Under the pieces are notes generated by a model that saw only the letters and a list, made by a program, of their open reading frames with translations, had not been told where the DNA came from and ran no database searches. 50,063 nucleotides of DNA. Source: Bacteroidales bacterium (GTDB lineage Bacteria; Bacteroidota; Bacteroidia; Bacteroidales; Marinilabiliaceae). This document shows, piece by piece, positions 27,598-36,809 of this stretch. Location: assembly GCA_017539645.1 (NCBI GenBank), contig JAFYCM010000011.1:1-50063 (forward strand). Direction: 5' to 3'. The position numbers and the translations under genes were made by a program. The number at the start of each line of letters is the position of its first letter. The stretch's first letter is position 1.

Positions 27598-29859
27598 ATG
27601 AAAAGTTTAGCAAAAATATCAATGGCTTTGTGTGGCTTTGTGGCACTCGCAGCGTGCACACATCAAGCACAAGAGGCTGATGGTCGCGATGCCGAAATAG
27701 AATCACGCATAGAGTCGTTGCTTAGCAAGATGACGCTTGAAGAGAAATTAGGTCAGATGAATCAAATATCGTCGTTTGGCGGTAGCATAGATGAAATGCA
27801 CGACCTCATTGCCAAAGGCGAAATAGGGTCAATACTCAACGAGGTTGATGCAAAACGCATCAATCAAATACAAAAAATAGCTGTAGAAGAGTCGCGCTTG
27901 GGTATTCCAATTCTCATGTCGCGCGATGTTATCCACGGTTTCAAGACAATTTTCCCAATACCTATTGGTCAGGCCGCGACATTCGACACCGCGGTGGTTT
28001 ACAGTGGCGCACGAGTAGCTGCAATTGAAGCTACTTCGACTGGTATTCGTTGGACGTTTTCGCCAATGGTCGACATAGCTCGCGACCCACGTTGGGGCAG
28101 ACTTGCCGAAGGTTATGGCGAAGATCCATATCTGACATCCGTTATGGGTGCTGCTACCGTCAAAGGCTATCAAACCGACAACTTGTCGGACCCCACAGCA
28201 ATGGCTGCTTGTGCTAAGCACTTTGTTGGTTATGGTGCTGCTGAAGGTGGTCGCGATTACAACTCGACATACATCACCGAACGTCAGTTGCGCAACGTCT
28301 ATTTGCCTTCGTTCAAAGCATCGAGCGACGCTGGCGCTGCTACATTCATGACTTCGTTCAACGATAATGATGGCGTACCATCAACGGGCAACAAGTTTGT
28401 GCTAAAAGATGTCTTGCGCGATGAATGGAAGTTCGACGGCTTTGTTGTTACCGATTGGGCTTCAGCCAGCGAAATGATAAACCATGGCTTCTGTGCCGAT
28501 AGCTACGATGCTGCCGTAAAATCGGTTAAGGCTGGCGTAGATATGGAGATGGTGAGCTACACATTTGTTAAGCAGTTGCCCGAAGCCATCAAACGCGGCG
28601 ATGTCAGCATGAGCGACATCGACAACGCTGTACGCAACATTTTGCGCATAAAGTTCCGCTTGGGTTTGTTCGACAATCCATATACTGACGAGGCTCGCTC
28701 TGCAAAAGAGCTCTACGCTGATAGCCATCTCTTGGAGGCCAAGAAAGCTGCAACCGAAGCTGCCATATTGCTCAAAAACGATGGCACTCTGCCACTAACC
28801 GATAAGGTTAAGTCGGTAGCTATAGTTGGTCCAATGGCCGATGCTAAGCACGACCAAATGGGCACATGGGTTTTCGATGGCGAAAAAGAGCACACCGTTA
28901 CTCCGCTCGCAGCTATCAAAGAGCTTGTTGGCAACAAAGTAAATGTTGTTTACGAGCCAGGACTAACATATAGCCGCGACAACAACAAAGCCGGCATAGC
29001 CAAAGCAGTAAATGCAGCGCGCAAAGCCGATGTCGTTTTGGCATTCGTAGGCGAAGAGTCAATCCTCTCTGGCGAAGCACACTGCTTGGCAAATATCGAC
29101 CTGCAAGGAGCACAAAAAGAACTCATCGATGCTCTTAGCAAAGTTGGCAAACCATTGGTTACTGTAATCATTTCTGGTCGTCCACTAACAATTGCCGACG
29201 AGGTTCAGAAATCGGCAGCTGTGTTGTTCAACTTCCATCCGGGCACTATGGGTGGTCCAGCCATTGCCGATTTGCTTTGGGGCAATGCAGTGCCTTCGGG
29301 CAAATTGCCTATGACATTCCCTAAATATGTTGGCCAGATTCCTATCTATTATGCCCACAACAACACCGGTCGACCTGTTGAAGGCAACGAGGTGCTGATA
29401 AACGACATTCCTCTCGAAGCTGGACAAACCTCTCTCGGCTGCCGCTCGTTCTACCTCGATGCTGGTTGGGAGCCTCTATTCCCATTCGGTTATGGTCTTT
29501 CATACACCACATTTGAGTATTCCGACATAACACTCTCGTCGAATAGTTTGACAACAAACGAAACACTCAAAGTGTCGTTCAAACTAAAGAATACCGGTTC
29601 GGTTGAGGGCACAGAAGTAGCACAGCTCTACGTGCGCGATAAAGTCGGTTCGGTAACCCGCCCAGTGAAAGAACTCAAACGATTTGCACGCGTAACGCTC
29701 AAACCTGGCGAAACCAAAGACGTGGTATTTGAGCTTCCTGTGAGCGATTTAGCATTCTGGAATATCGACATGAAATATGTAGTAGAACCAGGCGATTTCG
29801 ACCTTTGGGTAGCAGGCGACAGCCAATCGGGCAAACCAATATCATTCAATGTAAAATAG
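27598..29859 (+). CDS. GH3 beta-glucosidase (BglX-like)
   Basis: A 753-aa protein from the ATG at 27598, one base after the GH5 stop; an ATG at 27586 in the same frame would overlap GH5 and add four residues. The lipobox ALAAC lies in the signal peptide. The GH3 N-terminal domain carries RDPRWGRLAEGYGEDP, KHFVGYGAAEGGRDYNST and the nucleophile D286 in GFVVTDWAS. The C-terminal GH3 domain (AILLKNDGTLPL, GEESILSGEA) and a fibronectin-III-like domain (EVAQLYVRDKVGSVTRPVKE) follow. Length and order match periplasmic beta-glucosidases such as BglX. It should release glucose from beta-linked oligosaccharides imported by SusC/SusD. Last gene of the PUL. Confidence 0.96.
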   Translation: MKSLAKISMALCGFVALAACTHQAQEADGRDAEIESRIESLLSKMTLEEKLGQMNQISSFGGSIDEMHDLIAKGEIGSILNEVDAKRINQIQKIAVEESRLGIPILMSRDVIHGFKTIFPIPIGQAATFDTAVVYSGARVAAIEATSTGIRWTFSPMVDIARDPRWGRLAEGYGEDPYLTSVMGAATVKGYQTDNLSDPTAMAACAKHFVGYGAAEGGRDYNSTYITERQLRNVYLPSFKASSDAGAATFMTSFNDNDGVPSTGNKFVLKDVLRDEWKFDGFVVTDWASASEMINHGFCADSYDAAVKSVKAGVDMEMVSYTFVKQLPEAIKRGDVSMSDIDNAVRNILRIKFRLGLFDNPYTDEARSAKELYADSHLLEAKKAATEAAILLKNDGTLPLTDKVKSVAIVGPMADAKHDQMGTWVFDGEKEHTVTPLAAIKELVGNKVNVVYEPGLTYSRDNNKAGIAKAVNAARKADVVLAFVGEESILSGEAHCLANIDLQGAQKELIDALSKVGKPLVTVIISGRPLTIADEVQKSAAVLFNFHPGTMGGPAIADLLWGNAVPSGKLPMTFPKYVGQIPIYYAHNNTGRPVEGNEVLINDIPLEAGQTSLGCRSFYLDAGWEPLFPFGYGLSYTTFEYSDITLSSNSLTTNETLKVSFKLKNTGSVEGTEVAQLYVRDKVGSVTRPVKELKRFARVTLKPGETKDVVFELPVSDLAFWNIDMKYVVEPGDFDLWVAGDSQSGKPISFNVK

Positions 29860-29889
29860 GTAGTTAGATTTTCATACTTGTTTTGATTG

Positions 29890-29924
29890 ACGGTAGTCAC
29901 AGCTTTTGTGGCTGCCGTTTTTTT
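29890..29924 (+). terminator. Rho-independent terminator at the end of the beta-glucan PUL
   Basis: ACGGTAGTCACA (29890-29901) pairs with TGTGGCTGCCGT (29906-29917), followed by seven T. It lies 30 bases after the GH3 stop. Confidence 0.9.
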
Positions 29925-29960
29925 ATTTACGACCCAGCTCACGAGTTTGCTGATTTATTA

Positions 29961-29989
29961 TCGCACAGATTACACAAGATGACACAGAT
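29961..29989. repeat. Dispersed CACAGAT-type intergenic repeat
   Basis: The sequence CGCACAGATTACACAAGATG and the bases after it contain the CACAGAT word twice. Similar words recur at 36561, 38093 and 38200 in this window. The 339-base gap 29860-30198 between convergent operons otherwise holds only two terminators and no gene. Confidence 0.55.
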
Positions 29990-30120
29990 ATTCATATTGC
30001 TCCGTTGGAGAGAATTTACGATTACCGACTATAGAAATAGCGAACATCGTTCAAAGAAATTTGAAATCTATAGTTCATGAGGTTGGCATATTCCGTAATC
30101 CGCTATAACTATAACGAAAA

Positions 30121-30156
30121 AATACCGCTGCAAACTCCAATGCTTGCAGCGGTATT
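30121..30156 (-). terminator. Terminator of the second SusC/SusD operon
   Basis: AATACCGCTGCAA (30121-30133) pairs perfectly with TTGCAGCGGTATT (30144-30156). On the minus strand the stem is followed by a T run, 43 bases after the SusD stop codon. Confidence 0.9.
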
Positions 30157-30198
30157 ATTATTTAGGTGTAGATATTATCGCTAATATCTTGGCATATT

Positions 30199-32061
30199 CT
30201 ACTGCCAACCACGTACCTGATGCATCTCAGGATTGATGTCGAGGATGCTTTGAGGAATTGGCCAGTATTCGTTCTTGCCTGCCTTGAACTCAAGCGTAAT
30301 ACCCTTTATATCCTTGAATGGATGGCGTACTTCGTAAACAAGGTTGTGAGGTACAGCATTATTTATGATAGGATTACCATTTTCGTCTGTTTTTCTCTTC
30401 ATCTTAGGTTTACCTGTCTTTTCATCTATTTTTACCTCACCTGTCTTTTCGTCAATATCTTCCACCCAAACGAATTCAGATTTTGACCAAAATTCGTCAA
30501 ATTGATATGGGATGTTGTCCAATACCTTGTCGTAGCACTCCTTAGCAATGCCCCAACGAACGATGTCGTGCCAACGGCAACCTTCAAACCAAAGTTCGTA
30601 TTCCTTCTCGTCTTGAATAACCTGAAGGTTAACAGATGAGGAAATTGTCTTTGAACCAGCGCGTTCCTGAATCTTGTTAACATATTTCAAAGCTTCAGCG
30701 TTGTTACCAGTTGCAAGACAAGCTTCAGCATAGATGAGGTAAGCCTCAGCAAGACGTGCAAGACAGAGGTTGGTCTGGTTACAGTTATCACCGACTTCAT
30801 TACCTGCGTCATTAGGGTGCATCATCATCTTTACTTCCATTACGTCTGAGCGAGAGAATGAGCCATCAGAATTGTCGATACCACGTTTGAAATCATATTC
30901 CTTTTCAGCACGGGTTTTGAGTGTACCGCCAGCTTCTACGTCATCTGCCCATGGGCAAAGAGTTGCATCATAGAAGAACTCGTCAGATGTGAGGAAAGTT
31001 GCTTTACGACGGTAGCTATCGCCATCGTTATCAAGCATCTTGTGAGCAAAAATGTGGTTGATAGAGCCACCGCCCCAACCGCCAGTAGAGCAGATTTGTG
31101 GGTTCTTGCCACCACCAATGATGTCGTCACCACGCCAATTGAGTACGTTAGCTACCATCCAACGACCACGGCCGTTAGCGCCTCGCCAAGATTCAGTACC
31201 ACCAGCAGCAGCGGTGTTGGTAGAATAGTTAATCTCAAAAATCTTCTCTTCGCAGCCATCGCCCTCTACATGGAAGAGGTCGCGGAAACGATCGCCAGAT
31301 ACAAGAGCATAATTAGGAGATTCTACAAGGTCTTTCATTATAGAAACGACCTTAGCATTGTCGCCAGCAAAGAGAGCTGCCTTGCCACCAACGAATTGTG
31401 CAAAACCTTTGGTAGCACGCCAAGCACCCTGCTTATCGCCTTGTCCTTGACGCTCGTTGATGTCAACAATTGCCTCCTCGCATTCCTTTACACACCAATC
31501 GAGTATTTGCTTCTGCGATTCTGCATTTACAGGAACATCGTCAGTGATAAGATGGTCTACCAACGGTGGCTGATAATAAACAAGAGCAGCCAACATGTGA
31601 GCCCATGCACGCATTACTCTTGCCTCTGCTACAGCCTCCTTTTTCTTCTTTGTATCGGCCTTGTCACCGCCAAAGTAGTTGACTATAAGGTTGGCAGAGT
31701 AAATCGACTTATAGAGTCGGTTATACAACTCTTTTATTGGTTCAAGACCAGCATCAAAACGAAATTCGTTCAATTCGCGGAAGCCAGAGTGGTCATCACA
31801 GTCACCACCGGCTGCGAAAACGTCGTCGGCAGAGTAGTTGAGGCCCATGATGTAGGCGCTCCAGATACCATTGTTACCAGAGATTTGATCTGCGTAGGTG
31901 GCGTACATTGCCATCAATGCAGACTCGGCATCTTCGTCGGTCTTATAGAATGTTTCGGTAGAACTTACTGCTTTTTGTTCTACTTCCAACCAGTCCTCGC
32001 TGCAGGAAGCGACAAGCATACTGCCCGCAATTAGTGCTATAGGAACTAATATCTTTTTCAT
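30199..32061 (-). CDS. susD: SusD-like surface glycan-binding lipoprotein (second locus)
   Basis: A 620-aa RagB/SusD lipoprotein, longer than the usual 500-550 aa. The signal peptide ends at LVASC (C20), followed by SEDWLEVEQKAVSSTETFY. Core motifs: EARVMRAWAHMLAALVYY, ARLAEAYLIYAEACLATG and the family signature KEYELWFEGCRWHDIVRWG. An unusual lysine- and glutamate-rich insertion near the C-terminus contains two EKTG motifs (EKTGEVKIDEKTGKPKMKRK) and explains some of the extra length. It lies 21 bases after its SusC partner. Confidence 0.95.
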   Translation of the reverse strand: MKKILVPIALIAGSMLVASCSEDWLEVEQKAVSSTETFYKTDEDAESALMAMYATYADQISGNNGIWSAYIMGLNYSADDVFAAGGDCDDHSGFRELNEFRFDAGLEPIKELYNRLYKSIYSANLIVNYFGGDKADTKKKKEAVAEARVMRAWAHMLAALVYYQPPLVDHLITDDVPVNAESQKQILDWCVKECEEAIVDINERQGQGDKQGAWRATKGFAQFVGGKAALFAGDNAKVVSIMKDLVESPNYALVSGDRFRDLFHVEGDGCEEKIFEINYSTNTAAAGGTESWRGANGRGRWMVANVLNWRGDDIIGGGKNPQICSTGGWGGGSINHIFAHKMLDNDGDSYRRKATFLTSDEFFYDATLCPWADDVEAGGTLKTRAEKEYDFKRGIDNSDGSFSRSDVMEVKMMMHPNDAGNEVGDNCNQTNLCLARLAEAYLIYAEACLATGNNAEALKYVNKIQERAGSKTISSSVNLQVIQDEKEYELWFEGCRWHDIVRWGIAKECYDKVLDNIPYQFDEFWSKSEFVWVEDIDEKTGEVKIDEKTGKPKMKRKTDENGNPIINNAVPHNLVYEVRHPFKDIKGITLEFKAGKNEYWPIPQSILDINPEMHQVRGWQ

Positions 32062-32082
32062 ATAAAAATCAAATTAATAGGT

Positions 32083-35000
32083 TTAGAAAGTAACACTTAC
32101 ACCAAGAACAAACTTTCTCATGTTAGGATATGCAGCATCGTCGATACCCGGAGCGTTGTACTTAGAGGTAACAGTTTCTGGGTCGAGGCCAGGATACTTG
32201 GTGAATGTAAAGAAGTCATCAAGTGAAAGGTATGCACGTACATTCTGCATGAAGGCTTTCTTTACGATGTTAGTTGGCAAAGTGTAGCCAAGTTGAATTT
32301 GTTTGATCTTGAAGTATGAGCCATCGTAAACAGCAGCGTCAGAAGTCCAAAATGTTGAGCTACCTGCTACTTTCTCCAATGGAGGCATTTTGCCCGACTT
32401 GAAGTCATCATATACACCCTTTGCAATGTTGTGGTAACCTGAGTGATACATACCATAGTAAATATCGTTACCAGCTGCACCAGTACCAAAAATAGAGAGG
32501 TCGATGCCTTTATATTCAGCAGTAAGAGTGATACCGTATGTTACGTCAGGAAGACCGTTACCGATATTGGTCATATCTTCTGCCTGAGGATCCCAAGTCT
32601 CTTTGCCGTCTTTGCCCATATACAATGGGACATCGTCGCCCTTATCATTCTTACCCATGCCTACATATTTGTAACCACGCATATACCAGAGAGATTCGCC
32701 CTCTTCGAAATAGCATGTCATCTTACATTCGTTGGCACCTGAGATATTACCACCAGCAATACGTTGGATAGACGGATCGAGGTAAGTTACTTTGTTCTTG
32801 AGAGTTGCCAAGTTAGCAGATACTCCATATCGAACATCGCCGATGTTATCCTTCCAAGAGAGTTCCAACTCGAAACCTTTGTTTTCTACTTCACCAGCAT
32901 TGATAGTCATGCTGCTAACACCTGATTCAGGCATAGGAGTGATAGGAACGAGAAGGTCTTTGGTGGTCTTCTTGTACCAATCGAGACCGAGAGAGAGACG
33001 ATCGCTCAAGAAACGCATATCGAAACCGAAGTCGATTTGCTCAGAGGTTTCCCAAGTAAGGTTTGGATTGGCAACTTTGTCTTCAGGCATTGAACCATAG
33101 TAAACCTTGCTAGTCCCGTCCATATTGTAGAACACGCCGTTGGTATTGATACCTACACTATAAGGATAGTTATTGAGCACGTTTACGTTACCATTCTGAC
33201 CCCAAGAGAAGCGAACTTTGCCGAATGACATGATGCTTTCGTCAACATTCTCCTTGAAGAATGATTCGTTAGAGAATGTCCAGCCTAATGATGCTGAGAA
33301 GAACTTACCCCAACGGTTGTCGGCAGAGAGTTTTGATGAGTCGAATGCATCTGCACGGAAGTTGGTTTGTACGCTATAGCGATTGTCGAAACTATAGACG
33401 AGACGACCGAAGTATGAGATAGCGCGAGTTGTGTTAGGTACGCCACCTACGAGTTTTGTGGTAGACTCTGCAGCGTTAACACTGTTGAGGAAGATAAAGT
33501 TAGATGTGTAACCCTTGAGAGGGTCAGGACCAGAAGCGTTAGCGTTCACACCATTGCTATTAGATATGCGGAACGACATACCTGCCATTGCATTTACATC
33601 GTGCTTTTCAGCAAATGTCTGGTTGAAGTTGAGGAAGTTTTCCCACTGATACCAGAGCGAGTTATTGCTTTCACCAGTGATTTTGTAGTTTTCACTCTTG
33701 GTCTGTCCGTTGAGGTAGTATGGGAATTCATAATCGCTGACATTGTTATAAGAGATACGATAACCAAGGCGAGATGTAAATACAAGTTGCTTGATAGGGT
33801 TGATATTTACAAAGGCAGTCCCTTGTACGTTTACTCCATCATCTTTACGTTGTGCGCGATCTCTCTGAGAGAATGGGTTACCACCAGAAAGACGAGTGTT
33901 GAAGTATGATGTTGCATAGTAGCCATTGTCATCACCGAAAAGTGTGTATTTGGTTGCAGATGTTCCTGCTTGTAGTGCATCATAAACAACCTTGAACTCG
34001 TCGAGGTATTGTTTTGAATCGGTCCAATAAACTGGAGTCAAAGGATCGATGAGGAGAAGCATTTCGAGAGCAGTACCATAACCATTCTCAGATATACCTT
34101 TCGTACGCCATTTTTCGATAGAAGTATTGGTGCCAATCTGGAGCCAATCCTTAATCTTGTAGTCAGCGTTGATTTGAGCAGTAATACGCTCGTATACATC
34201 TTTACTACCCTTTACGATACCATTCTGGTCAACATAGCTGAGGCTTGCGAAGTATGAGCCACGATCGTTGCCACCTTGGAAAGTAATAGTATGCTGCTTA
34301 GCCCAAGTATCTTCGAAGAATTCATTCAACCAATCGGTATCGGTGTTAGGATCCCAACCATACTTGCTTTCAGCATCAGACATATCAGAAGATACTTTGT
34401 CTGCACCTTGTTTCATCGACATCCAATCTTTGAACTCTGCTGCGTTGAGCACTTTAGGAACATTGCCAAGAGATTGGAGGGTGAACTTACCATCGTAAGT
34501 AATAGTGCCTTTCCCTTTTTGACCGGACTTGGTAGTAATAAGTACAACACCATTACCAGCTTCAGCACCATAGATAGCAGCCGAAGCAGCGTCCTTCAAT
34601 ACTTCCATAGATTCAATCATAGATGGATCGAGGTATTGGATGCTACTTACTTGTAAACCATCTACAATCAAGAGTGGACCGATTTTGTCGGAGTTCGATG
34701 CATAACCACGTACGCGGATAGATGCACCTTGACCAGGTTTACCAGAACTATTCAAAACTTGTACACCTGCAGCCTTACCTTGAATTGCGGCAGCAGCATC
34801 CGTTGTAGACCTATTCTTAAGGTCTTTTGCTCCTACTGATGCTACAGCACCAGTTAGGTCGCTCTTGCGTTGCGTACCATAACCAACGACTACAACGTCC
34901 TCAAGTTGTTTTGAATCTTCTACAAGATTAATTTTTACAGGGTCACTGCCTTCAACTTTTACAGTTTGGGTAATGTAACCCATGTAAGATACTGTCAGCA

Positions 35001-35208
35001 ATGCGTCTCTTGCGATGGTAATAGCGAAGTTACCTTCCGCATCGGTGACTGTGCCATTCGTGGTACCCTTTTCAATAATGGATACGCCAATCAGAGGCTC
35101 ACCATCTGAATCTGAGAGCACCTGACCCTTGACATTTTGCGTTTGTCCAAATGCCACTGAGGTAGCAAACAGACAGAGCGTCAACAAAAGCATGAGTTTT
35201 GTCTTCAT
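32083..35208 (-). CDS. susC: SusC-like TonB-dependent transporter (second locus)
   Basis: A 1041-aa transporter from ATG 35206-35208 (MKTKLMLLLTLCLFATSVAF); the frame is open to 35298, but the extra 30 residues hide the signal peptide and lack coding character. A carboxypeptidase-regulatory-like domain (GQVLSDSDGEPLIGVSIIEK) is followed by the plug (DVVVVGYGTQRKSDLTGAVA, IRVRGYASNSDKIGPLLIVD) and the 22-strand barrel ending in aromatic KFVLGVSVTF. No glycan-degrading enzyme is encoded next to this pair. Its regulator is probably the AraC gene upstream. Confidence 0.96.
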   Translation of the reverse strand: MKTKLMLLLTLCLFATSVAFGQTQNVKGQVLSDSDGEPLIGVSIIEKGTTNGTVTDAEGNFAITIARDALLTVSYMGYITQTVKVEGSDPVKINLVEDSKQLEDVVVVGYGTQRKSDLTGAVASVGAKDLKNRSTTDAAAAIQGKAAGVQVLNSSGKPGQGASIRVRGYASNSDKIGPLLIVDGLQVSSIQYLDPSMIESMEVLKDAASAAIYGAEAGNGVVLITTKSGQKGKGTITYDGKFTLQSLGNVPKVLNAAEFKDWMSMKQGADKVSSDMSDAESKYGWDPNTDTDWLNEFFEDTWAKQHTITFQGGNDRGSYFASLSYVDQNGIVKGSKDVYERITAQINADYKIKDWLQIGTNTSIEKWRTKGISENGYGTALEMLLLIDPLTPVYWTDSKQYLDEFKVVYDALQAGTSATKYTLFGDDNGYYATSYFNTRLSGGNPFSQRDRAQRKDDGVNVQGTAFVNINPIKQLVFTSRLGYRISYNNVSDYEFPYYLNGQTKSENYKITGESNNSLWYQWENFLNFNQTFAEKHDVNAMAGMSFRISNSNGVNANASGPDPLKGYTSNFIFLNSVNAAESTTKLVGGVPNTTRAISYFGRLVYSFDNRYSVQTNFRADAFDSSKLSADNRWGKFFSASLGWTFSNESFFKENVDESIMSFGKVRFSWGQNGNVNVLNNYPYSVGINTNGVFYNMDGTSKVYYGSMPEDKVANPNLTWETSEQIDFGFDMRFLSDRLSLGLDWYKKTTKDLLVPITPMPESGVSSMTINAGEVENKGFELELSWKDNIGDVRYGVSANLATLKNKVTYLDPSIQRIAGGNISGANECKMTCYFEEGESLWYMRGYKYVGMGKNDKGDDVPLYMGKDGKETWDPQAEDMTNIGNGLPDVTYGITLTAEYKGIDLSIFGTGAAGNDIYYGMYHSGYHNIAKGVYDDFKSGKMPPLEKVAGSSTFWTSDAAVYDGSYFKIKQIQLGYTLPTNIVKKAFMQNVRAYLSLDDFFTFTKYPGLDPETVTSKYNAPGIDDAAYPNMRKFVLGVSVTF

Positions 35209-35388
35209 AAGCTTTAGATTGTAATAAATAATTAAGGTTGTTTCTTGGAAAACAATTTGTGTTTTCTGGATGCAAAATAGATAAACATAAATTAACACTT
35301 ATTACAAAATCGTTGCATATTCTTTCGTTTATGTAACATGTACAACGTTACATGGAGCGCAACAAAAAGCAAAAACGCAACCAGGTGA

Positions 35389-35476
35389 TTTTCACCACAA
35401 ATACATATATAACAACGGATTACGCTTTTATTTTTATAACAAAATGCGTTGCCAAAACGCGTTTTTTTCACCACAA
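35389..35476. promoter_or_regulatory. Repeated and palindromic motifs upstream of the second SusC gene
   Basis: The 428-base gap 35209-35636 has no gene. TTTTCACCACAA occurs at 35389-35400 and again at 35465-35476, 76 bases apart. A perfect palindrome AAAACGCGTTTT is at 35454-35465, with the related words AAAATGCGTT just before it and TTTTGAACGCGTTTTTGAAC near 35553. These are plausible operator sites for the adjacent AraC regulator; binding is inferred. Confidence 0.4.
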
Positions 35477-35636
35477 TTAGCGTAAAAACAAAAATACACG
35501 ATGATGATTTGCGCGCTGTTATTAGTTAATTTCTGTTAACCATAAAAGCAACTTTTGAACGCGTTTTTGAACTGACATACATAAAATATTTATCGCCTTA
35601 TTGAGACAATAAGAATTTGTTCGCGTAGCACAACGG

Positions 35637-36521
35637 TCAGCGCTCATCTTTGCGCCACTGTTTGGGCGATTTGCCTTTGATGCGTGTGAAGAGACGCGAG
35701 AAATAATAGGCATCTTCGAACCCCACCTTGAACGATATTTGATTGATTTTCATATCAGTGTCTTCGAGCAACTGAGCCGCAGCATCAATTTTCAGCCGAT
35801 TGAAATACGACATCGGGCTCTCGTTCATGCGTGCGAGGAAAAGATGCGAGAAGTGCGATGCCGAAAAGCCTACGTAGTCGGCAAAATGCTGCAACGAGAG
35901 GTGTTTCTCGATATTTTCATTCATAAAATGTATGGCCGCAGCCACAACATCATTCGCCACGCTATCATCATCGCGCGTCTGGCGGAATTGGTTGACGTAG
36001 CGCAACGTGCCAAGATAATAGTGGAATAGGCACGACGCATAATGCAGCTGCTGAAGCCCTTGCCCTTGATGTAAGGTCTGAAAAATCTCTTCAAAGATGT
36101 GTGTGCGCGTACTTATGCGCGAATCTATTTCGGGGCGAATATCAAGCGGCGCCTGCATCTGGTCGGCATAATATGGCGCTAGCGAACCGCCGAAGTGGAT
36201 CCAATATATTGTCCACGGATGATGCTCATCGGCAGCATAACGATGTGGGCAATTGGCAGGCAGAATAAAACACTGATTTTCATGCACATGATACTCTTGT
36301 TCATCAATCCAATACATGCCAGCTCCCTCCACGCAGTAGATAAACACAAACTGAGCTATACCCTGCCGACGCTCCACGTAATGTCCATCGGCCACTGGAT
36401 AATGTCCAATATCGGTGATATGCAGCGCCGAAAGAAGCGCATCGGTCGAATATATATCTATAACGTACGGCGGCAGCACTATGTCGCGCGAACCAGAAAA
36501 GCCTTGTTTTATACGTACCAT
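35637..36521 (-). CDS. AraC-family transcriptional regulator (second sugar locus)
   Basis: A 294-aa regulator; start taken at ATG 36519-36521 (MVRIKQGFSGSRDIVLPPYV), six codons inside the longest frame, because this matches the family N-terminus. The N-terminal cupin-type sugar-binding domain contains FVFIYCVEGAGMYWIDEQEY, FILPANCPHRYAADEHHPW and TIYWIHFGG. The C-terminal part has two helix-turn-helix motifs (HFADYVGFSASHFSHLF and INQISFKVGFEDAYYFSRLF) and ends SPKQWRKDER. It lies between the SusC/SusD pair and the divergent sugar porter and probably controls both. Confidence 0.93.
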   Translation of the reverse strand: MVRIKQGFSGSRDIVLPPYVIDIYSTDALLSALHITDIGHYPVADGHYVERRQGIAQFVFIYCVEGAGMYWIDEQEYHVHENQCFILPANCPHRYAADEHHPWTIYWIHFGGSLAPYYADQMQAPLDIRPEIDSRISTRTHIFEEIFQTLHQGQGLQQLHYASCLFHYYLGTLRYVNQFRQTRDDDSVANDVVAAAIHFMNENIEKHLSLQHFADYVGFSASHFSHLFLARMNESPMSYFNRLKIDAAAQLLEDTDMKINQISFKVGFEDAYYFSRLFTRIKGKSPKQWRKDER

Positions 36522-36560
36522 ATTAATTACGAATTCCAAATTCCGACTTACGATATTGAG

Positions 36561-36686
36561 AACGCAGATAACGCAGGTTTGACGGATTTTTTCAAATCAT
36601 GAAAAATGTTTATCACAATTAGTGGATATAATTTGTGCCAAATTGTGACCAGAGGGAATCCATTGAATCTGTTCAATCTGTGTTCC
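36561..36686. repeat. Dispersed CAGAT/AATCTGT intergenic repeat words
   Basis: In the 288-base divergent gap between the AraC and porter genes, AACGCAGATAACGCAG (36561) and GAATCTGTTCAATCTGTG (36665) resemble the CACAGAT words seen in other gaps of this window, in both orientations. Confidence 0.4.
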
Positions 36687-36809
36687 ATTTGTTTTGATAT
36701 TTACATTACAAAGAAAAGCAAGATAATCCATCTTTTTGTCTGTTTTTTCCATTTTCGATGTAGCAAAAATGCGCTGTCTTTGCGTTGCAAAAAGCTTATA
36801 TATACCATA

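Noticed and set aside
31042-32034. A 330-codon plus-strand frame antisense to the second SusD gene
   Set aside because: No family features; the minus strand encodes an unmistakable SusD protein.
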